From Bacillota bacterium (GTDB taxonomy: Bacteria; Bacillota; Clostridia; Tissierellales; Peptoniphilaceae), in the NCBI GenBank assembly GCA_030532225.1, contig JAUNLQ010000007.1, positions 1-58,172 of the forward strand: a DNA stretch of 58,172 nt, read 5' to 3'. Position 1 is the stretch's first letter. Every line of letters begins with the position of its first letter. The notes beneath the pieces are model-generated. The model was not told the origin of the DNA and did no database searches. It saw only the letters and a program-made list of their open reading frames with translations. A program made the translations under genes and the position numbers. Of the stretch, positions 35,128 through 43,957 are shown one piece after another.

Positions 35128-36699
35128 ATGAGAAGAAGAATTTATTGTTTACTTTTAGCACTTTTACTAGTAAGTGCAAGTGTGTTTATCCTTCCAAGCC
35201 AGGCTAAGGCCAGTGAAGACAATGTTTTGAGAATAGGCCTTGAAGCTGCCTATCCTCCATTTAATTGGACACAAAAAACAGCAGCTAATGGAGCAGTTCC
35301 AATTGAAGGGTCCAGCGACTTTGCCAATGGCTATGATGTTCAAATGGCTAGAAAAATTGCAGAATCCCTAGGCAAGGATCTAGTAGCAGTAAAAATTGAA
35401 TGGGACGGTCTTGTGCCAGCTCTAACATCTGGAAGAATTGATTTGATAATGGCAGGTATGAGCCCAACAGCTGAAAGAGCCAAGCAAATAGACTTTTCAG
35501 ATGCCTATTATGAATCAGACCTAGTTATGGTAGTAAGTGGTGATGGGGCTTACAGCCAGGCTAAAAGCCTAGAAGATTTTTCTGCAGCTAGAATTGTAGC
35601 TCAACTGAACACCTTCCATGACACAGTTATAGACCAAATTCCACAAGTAAATCACCTAGAGGCCATGTCTGACTTTTCAATTATGAGAGTTGCAGTTCAA
35701 ACTGGCAAGGCAGATGGCTATGTTGCAGAAAGACCAGAAGCCATGGCGGCCCAAGCTGCTGGTGTTGGTCTTATGATGGTAGACTTGAACCCAGGCTTTG
35801 AAACTAGTCCAGAAGATACCCAAATTGCTATAGGGATTAAAAAGGACAATCCATTAAGAGAAGAACTAAATGAAATTTTAGCAACAATTTCCTTAGATCA
35901 AAGACTAGACCTAATGGACCAAATGAACAAGCTACAAAACAGTGAAGATCAAGCTGGAAGCTTTATGACCAATATGAAAAATATATTTGCAGAAAACAAG
36001 GGAAATTTTTTAAGGGGAACAGGAATTACCTTAATAATTTCTTTGGTAGGAACTCTTGTAGGACTGCTTATTGGACTTTTTGTAGGTATTATTAGAACCA
36101 TACCAGCATCTTTAAACAAGGGCAAAAATTTAGTCTTAAATATTTTAAAGGCCCTTGCCAATGTATATGTCCAAGTTTTAAGGGGGACTCCTATGATTGT
36201 CCAATCTGTTTTAGTTTACTTTGGACTTTTGCAATTTGCTGGAATTAATTTGTCTCCAATGGAGGCGGCCTTCTTAGTTGTTTCTGTTAACACTGGTGCC
36301 TACTTATCTGAAGTTGTTAGGGCAGGGATAAATTCCATAGACCAAGGTCAGTTTGAAGCTGCTAGTGCCTTAGGCATGACCCATTTCCAAACTATGACCC
36401 AGGTAGTCTTGCCCCAGGCTTTAAGAAATATTATTCCTGCCATAGGCAACGAATTTATAGTAAATATTAAGGACACTTCTGTATTAAATGTTATAGCTGT
36501 AAATGAACTTTTCTTTACAACAAAGTCCATAGTAGGAGGCAATCTAATGTATTTTGAAACTTATTTAATAACTTCAATAATATATTTGACCCTGACCTTG
36601 TCTATAGCTTATTTCTTGCATTTTGTAGAGAAAATGTTAGCTGACCCAGAAACTTATGTAAGATCTAAGAGAACTGATGTAATGAAAAGTGCAAACTAG
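35128..36699 (+). CDS. amino-acid ABC transporter, fused substrate-binding and permease protein
   Basis: The 523-residue protein has a signal sequence (1-28, cleavage near AKASE), a family 3 solute-binding domain (about 30-275; LRIGLEAAYPPFNW, GYDVQMARKIAES, DLIMAGMSPTAERAK) and a permease domain (about 290-510) with the GlnP-type signature QVLRGTPMIVQSVLVYFGL and the EAA loop EAASALGMTHFQTMTQVVLPQALR. The fused layout is known from GlnPQ-type importers of Gram-positives. It forms a complex with the ATPase encoded 9 bases downstream. Expression is under the upstream T-box. Substrate is likely the amino acid sensed by that T-box, not determined here. Confidence 0.94.
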   Translation: MRRRIYCLLLALLLVSASVFILPSQAKASEDNVLRIGLEAAYPPFNWTQKTAANGAVPIEGSSDFANGYDVQMARKIAESLGKDLVAVKIEWDGLVPALTSGRIDLIMAGMSPTAERAKQIDFSDAYYESDLVMVVSGDGAYSQAKSLEDFSAARIVAQLNTFHDTVIDQIPQVNHLEAMSDFSIMRVAVQTGKADGYVAERPEAMAAQAAGVGLMMVDLNPGFETSPEDTQIAIGIKKDNPLREELNEILATISLDQRLDLMDQMNKLQNSEDQAGSFMTNMKNIFAENKGNFLRGTGITLIISLVGTLVGLLIGLFVGIIRTIPASLNKGKNLVLNILKALANVYVQVLRGTPMIVQSVLVYFGLLQFAGINLSPMEAAFLVVSVNTGAYLSEVVRAGINSIDQGQFEAASALGMTHFQTMTQVVLPQALRNIIPAIGNEFIVNIKDTSVLNVIAVNELFFTTKSIVGGNLMYFETYLITSIIYLTLTLSIAYFLHFVEKMLADPETYVRSKRTDVMKSAN

Positions 36700-36708
36700 G
36701 AGAGAATT

Positions 36709-37437
36709 ATGGAAAGAAATTTATTACAAGTAAAAAACTTAAGAAAGTCCTTTGGAGCCAATGAAATTTTAAAGGGAATTTCCTTTAATCTTCAACAAGG
36801 CCAGGTTATTAGTCTTATAGGCCCATCTGGATCTGGAAAGTCAACTCTATTAAGGTGTCTTAACCTTTTAGAAAGACCTGACCAAGGAGAAATTTTCTAC
36901 AAGGGCCAAAATATATTAGAGGGAGATTTTAAGACTGCTGATTTTAAAGGCAAGGTTGCCATGGTCTTCCAAAACTTTAATCTATTTAATAATATGACTG
37001 TTTTAGAAAATTGTACTAGGGCGCCTATTAAAGTCTTAAATAAGGACAGGAAGCAAGTAGAAAGTCAAGCTATTCACAACTTAGAACTTGTTGGCATGGC
37101 AGACTTTTTGCAAGCTAGACCTAGGCAACTTTCAGGTGGCCAAAAGCAAAGGGTGGCCATAGCTAGAGCCCTTACTATGGAACCTGATTTAATTCTCTTT
37201 GACGAACCTACATCTGCCCTGGATCCAGAAATGGTTGGAGAAGTTTTGGCAACTATAAAAAACTTAAGGGACCTGGGCATGACCATGCTAATTGTTAGCC
37301 ATGAAATGGATTTTGTTTCAAGGGTTTCTGATAGAATTATCTTTATGGACCAAGGAAGTATTTTAGAAGAAGGTAATCCAGAAGAAATATTTACAAATCC
37401 TCAACAACAAAGGACCAAAGATTTTTTAAGCCTATAA
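36709..37437 (+). CDS. glnQ: polar amino-acid ABC transporter ATP-binding protein
   Basis: The 242-residue ATPase has Walker [10 protein letters not shown], the Q-loop [11 protein letters not shown], the signature [15 protein letters not shown], Walker [17 protein letters not shown] and the switch His in SHEMDF. The [10 protein letters not shown] and NLFNNMT forms are diagnostic of the GlnQ/HisP amino-acid branch. It is the second gene of the T-box operon and energises the fused binding-permease protein. Confidence 0.95.
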   Translation: MERNLLQVKNLRKSFGANEILKGISFNLQQGQVISLIGPSGSGKSTLLRCLNLLERPDQGEIFYKGQNILEGDFKTADFKGKVAMVFQNFNLFNNMTVLENCTRAPIKVLNKDRKQVESQAIHNLELVGMADFLQARPRQLSGGQKQRVAIARALTMEPDLILFDEPTSALDPEMVGEVLATIKNLRDLGMTMLIVSHEMDFVSRVSDRIIFMDQGSILEEGNPEEIFTNPQQQRTKDFLSL

Positions 37438-37500
37438 GTAGCTTAGGGAAAATTGAAAAAGGGTATTAGGGAAGATAAGAAGTAATTATTGGAGTTAACT

Positions 37501-38043
37501 ATGAAAGAAATTTTTTTAGAATCTGATAGATTAATCCTATCTTCCTTTAAAGCTGAAGACAGTTTTAGGCTGGCAGATTTATGCAATGATATAGAAATCT
37601 ACAGGAACAATTTGTCCATGCCTTATCCCTACAGCTTAGAAGATGCAAAAGACTGGCTAGCTTATTTGGACCAGGCCATGGACCCTAACAGGTTTATGGT
37701 TTTTGCCATTAGGGACAAAAAGGACCAAAAGCTTATGGGCTGCATATCCTTAGAACTGTCCCAAATTCACAAAAGAGCAGAGGTGGGCTACTGGTTAGGT
37801 CAGGCTTATTGGAACCAAGGCTTTATGACAGAAGCCTTAAAAAGAATAATAGCCTATGTCTTTGAAGAGAGGAAGTATCACAGGATTTACGGCAGCCACT
37901 TTCCCCTTAACAAGGCCTCAGGCAGGGTTATGGAAAAGGCTGGCATGGTCTACGAAGGAACTTTAAAAGGCCATCTTAAGAAGCAGGACCAATATATAGA
38001 CCTGGTCTGTTACGGTTTGACTAAAGAAAACTATAAAAAATAA
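37501..38043 (+). CDS. GNAT N-acetyltransferase, RimJ/RimL-like
   Basis: The 180-residue protein follows the RimJ/RimL layout: ESDRLILSSFKAEDSF at the start, YSLEDAKDWLAYLDQ, KLMGCISLELSQIHKRAEVGYWLG, then NQGFMTEALKRIIAYVFEE and NKASGRVMEKAGMVYEGTLKGHLKK. This branch acetylates N-terminal amines of proteins or antibiotics. The start is the ATG at 37501 after TTGGAG. It is 63 bases after glnQ and may be read through from that operon, as no clear terminator separates them. Confidence 0.9.
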   Translation: MKEIFLESDRLILSSFKAEDSFRLADLCNDIEIYRNNLSMPYPYSLEDAKDWLAYLDQAMDPNRFMVFAIRDKKDQKLMGCISLELSQIHKRAEVGYWLGQAYWNQGFMTEALKRIIAYVFEERKYHRIYGSHFPLNKASGRVMEKAGMVYEGTLKGHLKKQDQYIDLVCYGLTKENYKK

Positions 38044-38046
38044 ATT

Positions 38047-38064
38047 CTGTAACAAATCTTACTG
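38047..38064. promoter_or_regulatory. second Crp/Fnr-type palindrome, upstream of the hemerythrin pair
   Basis: CTGTAAC, four bases, CTTACTG: five of seven positions are symmetric, with the same half-site (CTGTAAC) and spacing as the site at 20658-20675. Its centre is 29.5 bases upstream of the TATAAT at 38085, which puts it at about -41.5, the class II activator position. Confidence 0.35.
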
Positions 38065-38084
38065 AGTTTTCAATGGAGATTTTT

Positions 38085-38090
38085 TATAAT
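38085..38090 (+). promoter_or_regulatory. -10 box of the unknown-hemerythrin unit
   Basis: A perfect TATAAT 30 bases before the start codon at 38120, without a recognisable -35 box, as expected of an activator-dependent promoter. Confidence 0.55.
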
Positions 38091-38119
38091 TAACTTAGAA
38101 AACACTTAGGGAGGATAAT

Positions 38120-38698
38120 ATGAGTTTATTTTTAGCACCAATTCACTACAAGGTTTTTGGAAAAGTTGTCTATCAAGTATCACTGATTAACAGTTTATTT
38201 GAAGCTTATCCAAATCCAGACTTAGAAAAAGAATTTAAGCAGTCTATAGGACCAATAGAAAATAAAGATTTAAAAGACTTAATTGACCACGACAATATTC
38301 ATGGTTGGTTACAGGAAAAAATAGAAATTTGCGAAAAGTTTATGGCCAAAACAGTAGAAGATTTATTAAATAATGGAGTGGCAATCACAAGCCTTGAAGA
38401 ATTTTTCTACCAAAAGGGCCAAGAGCTAAAAGGTTATGAAACTTGTTCAGACCTTGTTGGAAAAATCTTCGATTCTTTTCCAGATGGTATGCCATGTGAT
38501 AGGGCTATAGAAGCTCTTGACCTAGGTGAGGACCAAGCTTCTTGGAGAATTAATACAGACCTACATGGCAAGTTTTGGAAAGATGGAGGTCAGACTTATT
38601 ACAGGCTAAGGGATAGTTGGACCAAGGGCATTAGCCAAGGCAATAACTTTAGCTTTTCAAAAGACGAAATTTATGAGGTGGAAAGATGTACGGAATAG
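38120..38698 (+). CDS. unknown protein paired with a hemerythrin
   Basis: I do not recognise this 192-residue soluble protein. It has no signal or membrane segment. It is largely helical in appearance up to about residue 105; the second half has a DSFPDGMPCDRAIEAL segment and aromatic residues (DLHGKFWKDGGQTYYRLRDSW). Three Cys (in ETCSDL, MPCDRA and RCTE) and a few His could bind metal or take part in redox chemistry. The last 13 bases overlap the start of the hemerythrin gene, so synthesis is coupled and a joint role is likely. GGGAGG precedes the ATG. Confidence 0.75.
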   Translation: MSLFLAPIHYKVFGKVVYQVSLINSLFEAYPNPDLEKEFKQSIGPIENKDLKDLIDHDNIHGWLQEKIEICEKFMAKTVEDLLNNGVAITSLEEFFYQKGQELKGYETCSDLVGKIFDSFPDGMPCDRAIEALDLGEDQASWRINTDLHGKFWKDGGQTYYRLRDSWTKGISQGNNFSFSKDEIYEVERCTE

Positions 38699-39225
38699 AA
38701 ATTTTAAGAAAAGAACATGCTAATATTTTAAACTTTACTAATATTTTAGAAGAAAAATTTATAAATATTTTAGCAGGCCAAGAAGACCTAGACCCTGATT
38801 TCTTTTTAAGGGGTGTGGACTTTATTAGAACTTATGCAGATGCCCACCACCACAAGAAAGAAGAAGACATTCTTTTCAAGTATATGCTAGAAGACTTTGG
38901 AGCCATTGCTGACAAGCTAATTAGGTCTGGCATGTTAGTAGAACACGACCTAGCTAGATTTACTACTTCAGAGTTTGAAAAGGCTCTATTGCTTTACAAA
39001 GAAGATCCTTCTACAAAAAATAAGCTGGACATTCTTGCCCATGGTATGAACTATGCTTATCTTTTAAGACGTCATGCCAATAAAGAAAATGACGTTTTGT
39101 ATCCTTTTGCAGAAAAGAACATGTCTAAGGAAAGACTGGACCTAGTAGACCAAGAAACTAAAGTTTACGAAGAAAATTTTGATTTTTCTAATTTTGATAA
39201 CTTTAAAGACTTCTTATTAGATTAG
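38686..39225 (+). CDS. hemerythrin-domain protein
   Basis: The 179-residue protein is a four-helix hemerythrin-like domain: LRKEHANIL (His at 10), a HHHKKEEDILF block (about 54-64, ligand His and Glu), MLVEHDLARF (about 86) and LLRRHANKENDVLYPFAE (about 126-143, HxxxE ligand pair). These supply the ligands for a non-haem di-iron centre able to bind O2, NO or act in iron storage or sensing. It is coupled to the preceding unknown gene by a 13-base overlap and is followed by a strong terminator. Confidence 0.9.
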   Translation: MYGIEILRKEHANILNFTNILEEKFINILAGQEDLDPDFFLRGVDFIRTYADAHHHKKEEDILFKYMLEDFGAIADKLIRSGMLVEHDLARFTTSEFEKALLLYKEDPSTKNKLDILAHGMNYAYLLRRHANKENDVLYPFAEKNMSKERLDLVDQETKVYEENFDFSNFDNFKDFLLD

Positions 39226-39242
39226 TTTTTATAAAAACATTA

Positions 39243-39271
39243 AGCTTCTAGAAATTCTAGAGGCTTTTTTT
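39243..39271 (+). terminator. terminator of the hemerythrin unit
   Basis: AGCTTCTAGAA (39243-39253) pairs with TTCTAGAGGCT (39255-39265), followed by seven T residues. Confidence 0.85.
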
Positions 39272-39390
39272 GTTTTTTGGGTATAGATATAGTAAGTTAA
39301 TTTAAAGACATATATTGTAAAAGTTGTCTTCAATTTTTATAGTAGTTGAAAAAACTGAAGTGAAAACTTTTCCAGAAAGGAGCACAAACT

Positions 39391-40689
39391 TTGACCAATA
39401 AATCTTTAAAGAAAATTTTTGTCCTAGTTCTTATAATAGTCCTTGGAATTTCTCCTATGGTCTTTGGGGCAGAAGATGCTGACCTAGTTTATGTTCTTCC
39501 TTTAAAAGAAGAAATAACCCAAGCCTCAGCTCGCTATGTAGACCTGGCTATTAAAGAAGCTGAAGACCTAGGAGCAAGTCATCTAATAGTAGACTTAGAC
39601 ACTTATGGAGGTCTTGTAGACGGGGCAGAAAAAATAAAAAATTCCCTTTTAGATACTAAGCTTGACACAACTTGTTATATTAATTCTAAGGCAGAATCAG
39701 CTGGAGTTTTAATAGCTATTTCTTGTGACAACATTTATATGAGCCCAAGGGGGACTATTGGGTCAGCAGAAACCATTCCTAACACTGAAAAGGTTCTGTC
39801 TATGTGGAAGTCCCTACTTAGAAATACAGCCCAAGTTCAAGGCAGAGATCCAGATGTAGTTGAAGCTATGGCTGATGCTGAAATGGAAATTCCAGACCTA
39901 GTAGAAAAGGGTAAGCTATTAAATTTAACAGCCCAAGAAGCTGAAGTCATAAAAATTTCAGATGGAACAGTAGCAAATATTGATGACCTTATAAAAGACC
40001 TAGGTATTGCTACTTATAAAAAGGCTGAAGCCAATGAAGATTGGGCAACTAAGTTAGCTAAGGCTATTTCCCAGCAGTGGGTATCTTCAATTTTAATAGT
40101 CTTGGCCTTTGTAGGTTTAATTGTTGAACTTTTAATGCCTGGTTTTGGTATTCCAGGAGCCATATCCTTAGTTTCCTTTGTGCTTTTCTTTGGAGGTAAC
40201 TTAATGGTAGGCAACGCCTCTTGGATATCACTTATATTCTTTGTAGTTGGAGTTATTCTAATAGCAATAGAGTTGTTTATTCCAGGTTTTGGTTTGCCAG
40301 GTATAGCAGGAATTGTTCTTTCTATAATAGGCCTAGCAACTTCTATGGCCAACTTGCAACAAGCCTTAAGCTCAATAATCATTGCCATTGTTATAGCAGT
40401 TCTTGTAGTTTATATAATCTTTAAATTCGGTCTTAATTCCAGGACCTTTTCTAATATAACCTTAACTACTTCCATTAAAGGCAATTCTGGCTCAGACCAC
40501 CAGGAAGAAGGAAGGGAAGTTAAGCTTGGAGACAGGGGAAAAACTTTAACTATGTTAAGGCCCTATGGTTTTGTACAAATAAATGGCATAAAATTTGACG
40601 CTAGTTCAGAGTCAACTTTTATAGATAAGGATCAAGAAGTAGAAGTTGTAAAACTTCACGGAAACACAATAATTGTAAAGGAGATTTAA
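39391..40689 (+). CDS. NfeD-like membrane protein with ClpP-class serine protease domain
   Basis: The 432-residue protein has a signal sequence (1-26), a ClpP/SppA-like domain (about 30-215; IVDLDTYGGLVDGAEKI, NSKAESAGVLIAISCDNIYMSPRGTIGSAE with the catalytic Ser in ESAG), four to five membrane helices (about 230-350) and a C-terminal OB-fold NfeD domain (about 365-432). NfeD1 proteins associate with flotillin-like scaffolds, and floA follows after three bases. The start is a TTG, eight bases after AAAGGAG. Confidence 0.9.
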   Translation: MTNKSLKKIFVLVLIIVLGISPMVFGAEDADLVYVLPLKEEITQASARYVDLAIKEAEDLGASHLIVDLDTYGGLVDGAEKIKNSLLDTKLDTTCYINSKAESAGVLIAISCDNIYMSPRGTIGSAETIPNTEKVLSMWKSLLRNTAQVQGRDPDVVEAMADAEMEIPDLVEKGKLLNLTAQEAEVIKISDGTVANIDDLIKDLGIATYKKAEANEDWATKLAKAISQQWVSSILIVLAFVGLIVELLMPGFGIPGAISLVSFVLFFGGNLMVGNASWISLIFFVVGVILIAIELFIPGFGLPGIAGIVLSIIGLATSMANLQQALSSIIIAIVIAVLVVYIIFKFGLNSRTFSNITLTTSIKGNSGSDHQEEGREVKLGDRGKTLTMLRPYGFVQINGIKFDASSESTFIDKDQEVEVVKLHGNTIIVKEI

Positions 40690-40692
40690 AGT

Positions 40693-41700
40693 ATGGGTAG
40701 CATTATAGGTATTAGTACGATTTTAATAACTATACTAATAATATTTTTATTAGTTATGTTCTTCACCTTTATTCCAGTTGGACTATGGGTAACAGCATTT
40801 TTCTCAGGAGTTAGAATTAAACTTTCCAATCTTGTAGGAATGAGACTAAGAAGGGTAGTTCCTTCTAGAATAGTAAATCCCCTAATCAAAGCCACAAAGG
40901 CAGGCTTAGACTTAGATATATCAGAATTAGAAGCTCACTATCTTGCAGGAGGTAATATTAATACCTTAGTGGACGCTTTGATTGCTGCTCAAAGGGCTAA
41001 CATACCCCTAGTATTTGAAAGAGCAGCAGCCATAGACCTGGCAGGTAGAAATGTTTTAGAAGCAGTTCAAGTTTCTGTAAACCCAAAGGTTATTGAAACT
41101 CCAAATATTTCAGCTGTAGCCCAAGACGGTATAGAAGTTATTGTAAAGGCTAGAGTAACAGTAAGAGCCAATATAGATAGACTAGTTGGTGGAGCAGGGG
41201 AAGAAACAATAATAGCCAGAGTTGGTGAAGGTATAGTAACAACTGTAGGTTCATCAGCATCTTACAAAAGCGTTTTAGAAAACCCTGACAACATTTCTAA
41301 AGTAGTCTTAAACAAGGGCTTAGATTCAGGTACAGCCTTTGAAATCTTATCTATAGACATAGCTGACGTAGACGTAGCTAGAAATATTGGTGCTAAATTA
41401 CAAGCAGACCAAGCAGCTGCTGACAAGAAGATTGCAGAAGCCAAGGCCTCAGAAAGAAGAGCCATGGCCCTAGCTAGAGAACAAGAAATGAAGGCCCAAG
41501 TAGTAGAAATGGAAGCCAAGGTAGTAGAAGCAGAATCACAAGTTCCACTAGCCCTAGCTGATGCCCTAAAAACAGGAAAATTAGGTGTAATGGACTACTA
41601 TAATATGCAAAATATAAAGGCTGACACAGACATGAGAGATTCTATAGCAAAAGTTGACGACAAAGCAGGATCTTCAGAAAAAGATAAGATTAACAACTAG
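40693..41700 (+). CDS. floA: flotillin-like protein FloA
   Basis: The 335-residue protein has one N-terminal membrane segment (about 5-35), an SPFH domain (about 50-230; [29 protein letters not shown]) and a helical Glu/Ala-rich C-terminal part (about 235-310, [28 protein letters not shown]), as in the YqfA/UPF0365 family. FloA oligomerises at the membrane and organises microdomains. The ribosome binding site (AAGGAG) lies inside the end of the NfeD-like gene, so the two are tightly coupled. Confidence 0.95.
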   Translation: MGSIIGISTILITILIIFLLVMFFTFIPVGLWVTAFFSGVRIKLSNLVGMRLRRVVPSRIVNPLIKATKAGLDLDISELEAHYLAGGNINTLVDALIAAQRANIPLVFERAAAIDLAGRNVLEAVQVSVNPKVIETPNISAVAQDGIEVIVKARVTVRANIDRLVGGAGEETIIARVGEGIVTTVGSSASYKSVLENPDNISKVVLNKGLDSGTAFEILSIDIADVDVARNIGAKLQADQAAADKKIAEAKASERRAMALAREQEMKAQVVEMEAKVVEAESQVPLALADALKTGKLGVMDYYNMQNIKADTDMRDSIAKVDDKAGSSEKDKINN

Positions 41701-41712
41701 GATGTGATATAA

Positions 41713-42282
41713 ATGAGAGGGATAATCCTCATTATAATTTATTTTCTAGCCACTTCTTATATAAAAAAAGGCAAACTTGTTAAACCAAGTAAAAAATTTG
41801 AAGACTATAAGTTTGACCAAGACTTGAAGCGAAGGAAGAACACCTTTGACTCTTCAGTTCAAAGAAAAGAAGCCCAAAATAAAAAGCAAAAAACTCAAAA
41901 TGACTTAGGATCTTTTCTAAGTAATCTTGAAAAGGCTCTTTATCCAGGGCCTCAAAAACCTAAAGAAGATAAGTCAACTTATATTTTTGAAAAGTCTAGA
42001 AAGACCAAAAGAAAAGAAAACAAATCCTACAGTATGGAAGCTGAAAAGCTAGAAACAGAAGCTTTGCAGGCTCAAAGACTAAATGACTATGAAATTTCTC
42101 TTTATGGATCTGATGACGAAAACCTAATGTTTGACTATGATTACAATGAAATAAATAAGGCTGACGAAGACCAAGACCTGCCAGTATTTCAAGAAGGTTC
42201 AGTTTCTTTAAACCTAAGGGAAGCTGTAATAATGAAAGAAATATTAGACAAACCAAAGGCCTTAAGAAAGAAAATTTATTAG
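41713..42282 (+). CDS. unknown N-terminally anchored protein of the floA unit
   Basis: The 189-residue protein has a single N-terminal hydrophobic segment (GIILIIIYFLATSY, residues 3-16), then a long charged and probably disordered cytoplasmic part (Lys/Glu/Asp/Gln-rich), an acidic stretch (DYDYNEINKADEDQD, about 138-152) and a C-terminal motif REAVIMKEILDKPKALRKK. I have seen the MxEILxKPxALR-type ending in other uncharacterised Firmicute proteins but know no function. It begins 12 bases after floA, suggesting a partner of the NfeD-flotillin system. Confidence 0.7.
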   Translation: MRGIILIIIYFLATSYIKKGKLVKPSKKFEDYKFDQDLKRRKNTFDSSVQRKEAQNKKQKTQNDLGSFLSNLEKALYPGPQKPKEDKSTYIFEKSRKTKRKENKSYSMEAEKLETEALQAQRLNDYEISLYGSDDENLMFDYDYNEINKADEDQDLPVFQEGSVSLNLREAVIMKEILDKPKALRKKIY

Positions 42283-42286
42283 AAGA

Positions 42287-42318
42287 CAGAGGTGGCATAT
42301 AGCTGCCTTTGTTTTTGC
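42287..42318 (+). terminator. possible weak terminator after the floA unit
   Basis: CAGAGG and CCTTTG (one G-U) close a short imperfect hairpin, followed by TTTTT. It may give partial termination before phoH. Confidence 0.35.
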
Positions 42319-42358
42319 GATAAAATATAAGCAAGTCTATTACACAAGTGAGGTATAA

Positions 42359-43360
42359 ATGAAAGAAGAAAAAATAGAAATAGACATTAATTATGTTGAT
42401 CCTAGACAGCTAAGCCAGCTTTTTGGTAAGCTAGACGAAAATATAAAATTCATAGAAGAAAAGTTTCAAGCAAAAATAAACTTAAAAGAAGGCTACCTTC
42501 TAATATCTACATCTCAGCCAGAAAACTTAAATAAGCTAGAAAAGCTTATTCACAGCCTGTTGAAAATTCTTGACCAACAAAAGTCCCTAAGTCTTAGAGA
42601 TGTGAAATACATTGTTTACCAAAGTGAAAAAAATCCAGAAATAGACTTTACTAAACACTTTAAGGAAGCCATAATTTATTCTGCAACAGGCAAGGTTATC
42701 AGACCTAGAACCTTGGGCCAAAAAAGATTTATTGATGCTATAAAAGAAAATAACGTAACCTTTGGAGTTGGACCAGCAGGAACAGGGAAAACTTATTTAG
42801 CAGTGGCCATGGCAGTTAAGGCCTATAAAGAAAAAGAAGTGGCCAGAATAATCTTGACTAGGCCTGCAGTAGAAGCAGGAGAGAACCTAGGATTTTTGCC
42901 AGGAGACTTGCAAATGAAAGTAGACCCATACTTAAGGCCTCTTTATGATGCGATTTTTGATATGCTAGGAGCAGATGTTTTTTATGACCTACTGGAAAAA
43001 AATATTATAGAAGTAGCTCCCCTTGCCTATATGAGAGGAAGAACCCTAGACAACTCCTATATAATTTTAGACGAGGCCCAAAACACCACTACAGAACAAA
43101 TGAAAATGTTCCTAACTCGTCTAGGCCAAGGATCCAAGGCCATAGTCAATGGAGATATAACCCAAATCGACCTAAAGAAGGGACAAAGGTCAGGCCTTCT
43201 TGAAGTCATAAACATCCTCCAAGACATAGAAAAGATTAAGTTTATATTCTTAGACAAAAGTGACATAGTTCGCCATTCAGTTGTCCAAAAAATAATCGAA
43301 GCCTATGAAAGGGCAGATGAAGCAAAGAAAAAATTAAAAGAAGAGAAAAGGGAGTCTTAA
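42359..43360 (+). CDS. phoH: PhoH-like ATPase
   Basis: The 333-residue protein has an N-terminal KH-like region (about 1-100) and the PhoH ATPase domain with Walker A VGPAGTGKTYLA (about 139), TRPAVEAGENLGFLPGD, and a Walker B YIILDEAQNTT. PhoH/YbeZ proteins are ATPases linked to RNA metabolism and work with YbeY, which follows here. No GGAGG is obvious; GTGAGG precedes the ATG. Confidence 0.93.
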   Translation: MKEEKIEIDINYVDPRQLSQLFGKLDENIKFIEEKFQAKINLKEGYLLISTSQPENLNKLEKLIHSLLKILDQQKSLSLRDVKYIVYQSEKNPEIDFTKHFKEAIIYSATGKVIRPRTLGQKRFIDAIKENNVTFGVGPAGTGKTYLAVAMAVKAYKEKEVARIILTRPAVEAGENLGFLPGDLQMKVDPYLRPLYDAIFDMLGADVFYDLLEKNIIEVAPLAYMRGRTLDNSYIILDEAQNTTTEQMKMFLTRLGQGSKAIVNGDITQIDLKKGQRSGLLEVINILQDIEKIKFIFLDKSDIVRHSVVQKIIEAYERADEAKKKLKEEKRES

Positions 43361-43377
43361 AAGATTCCTTTTTTTAG
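43348..43377 (+). terminator. hairpin with T tract at the phoH 3' end
   Basis: AAGGGAGTCTT pairs imperfectly with AAGATTCCTT and is followed by seven T. It overlaps the phoH stop codon and could separate phoH from ybeY, which then needs its own promoter. Confidence 0.5.
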
Positions 43378-43459
43378 ATTATGGGAAATTTAAGTGAAAA
43401 ATTAAGGCAAAAGTGGTAAAATATTAGTAAGTATGCCAAGGACAGGAGATGATTTTATT

Positions 43460-43957
43460 ATGGTCCAAATTGAGATCTTAAACCAAAGCCAAGAGACCAT
43501 TGATGAAAAATATTATACTTTAATTGACAAGGCTATAGATACTGCCTTGGACCTTATGGGCATTGAAGAAAATATTTTAGGATCTGTGTTTTTAGTTGAC
43601 AAAGATCAAATCCAAGAAATAAATAGGGACTATAGACAAGTAGACAAGGTTACTGACGTTCTCTCTTTTCCTATGGACCTGGTAGATTTTATTTCTTATG
43701 AAGACAGGCCTAAAGATTTTTTTAGGGACCAGGAATTACAGCAGGTCCAATATTTTTTAGGAGATATTTTTATAAATTTAGATAAGATTAAAGACCAAGC
43801 CCAAGAATTTGGTCACAGTGAAGATAGAGAACTTTCCTATTTAACAGTTCACAGTCTTCTTCATTTGTTAGGTTATGATCATATTGAAGAAGAGGATAGA
43901 ATAATAATGAGACAAAGGGAAGAGGCAATAATGGACCGCCTAGGAATAGGAAGATGA
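43460..43957 (+). CDS. ybeY: endoribonuclease YbeY
   Basis: The 165-residue protein carries the zinc motif HSLLHLLGYDH (H-x3-H-x5-H) at its C-terminal third and the YRQVDKVTDVLSFPM block in the middle. YbeY takes part in 16S rRNA 3' end maturation and ribosome quality control. I chose the ATG at 43460, 11 bases after AGGAG, over the ATG at 43433, which has no ribosome binding site. It overlaps the next gene by four bases (ATGA). Confidence 0.93.
   Translation: MVQIEILNQSQETIDEKYYTLIDKAIDTALDLMGIEENILGSVFLVDKDQIQEINRDYRQVDKVTDVLSFPMDLVDFISYEDRPKDFFRDQELQQVQYFLGDIFINLDKIKDQAQEFGHSEDRELSYLTVHSLLHLLGYDHIEEEDRIIMRQREEAIMDRLGIGR

Noticed and set aside
41996..42334. Minus-strand open frame opposite the floA-unit unknown gene
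   Set aside because: No ribosome binding site; composition mirrors the sense gene, whose position and start signal are better supported.
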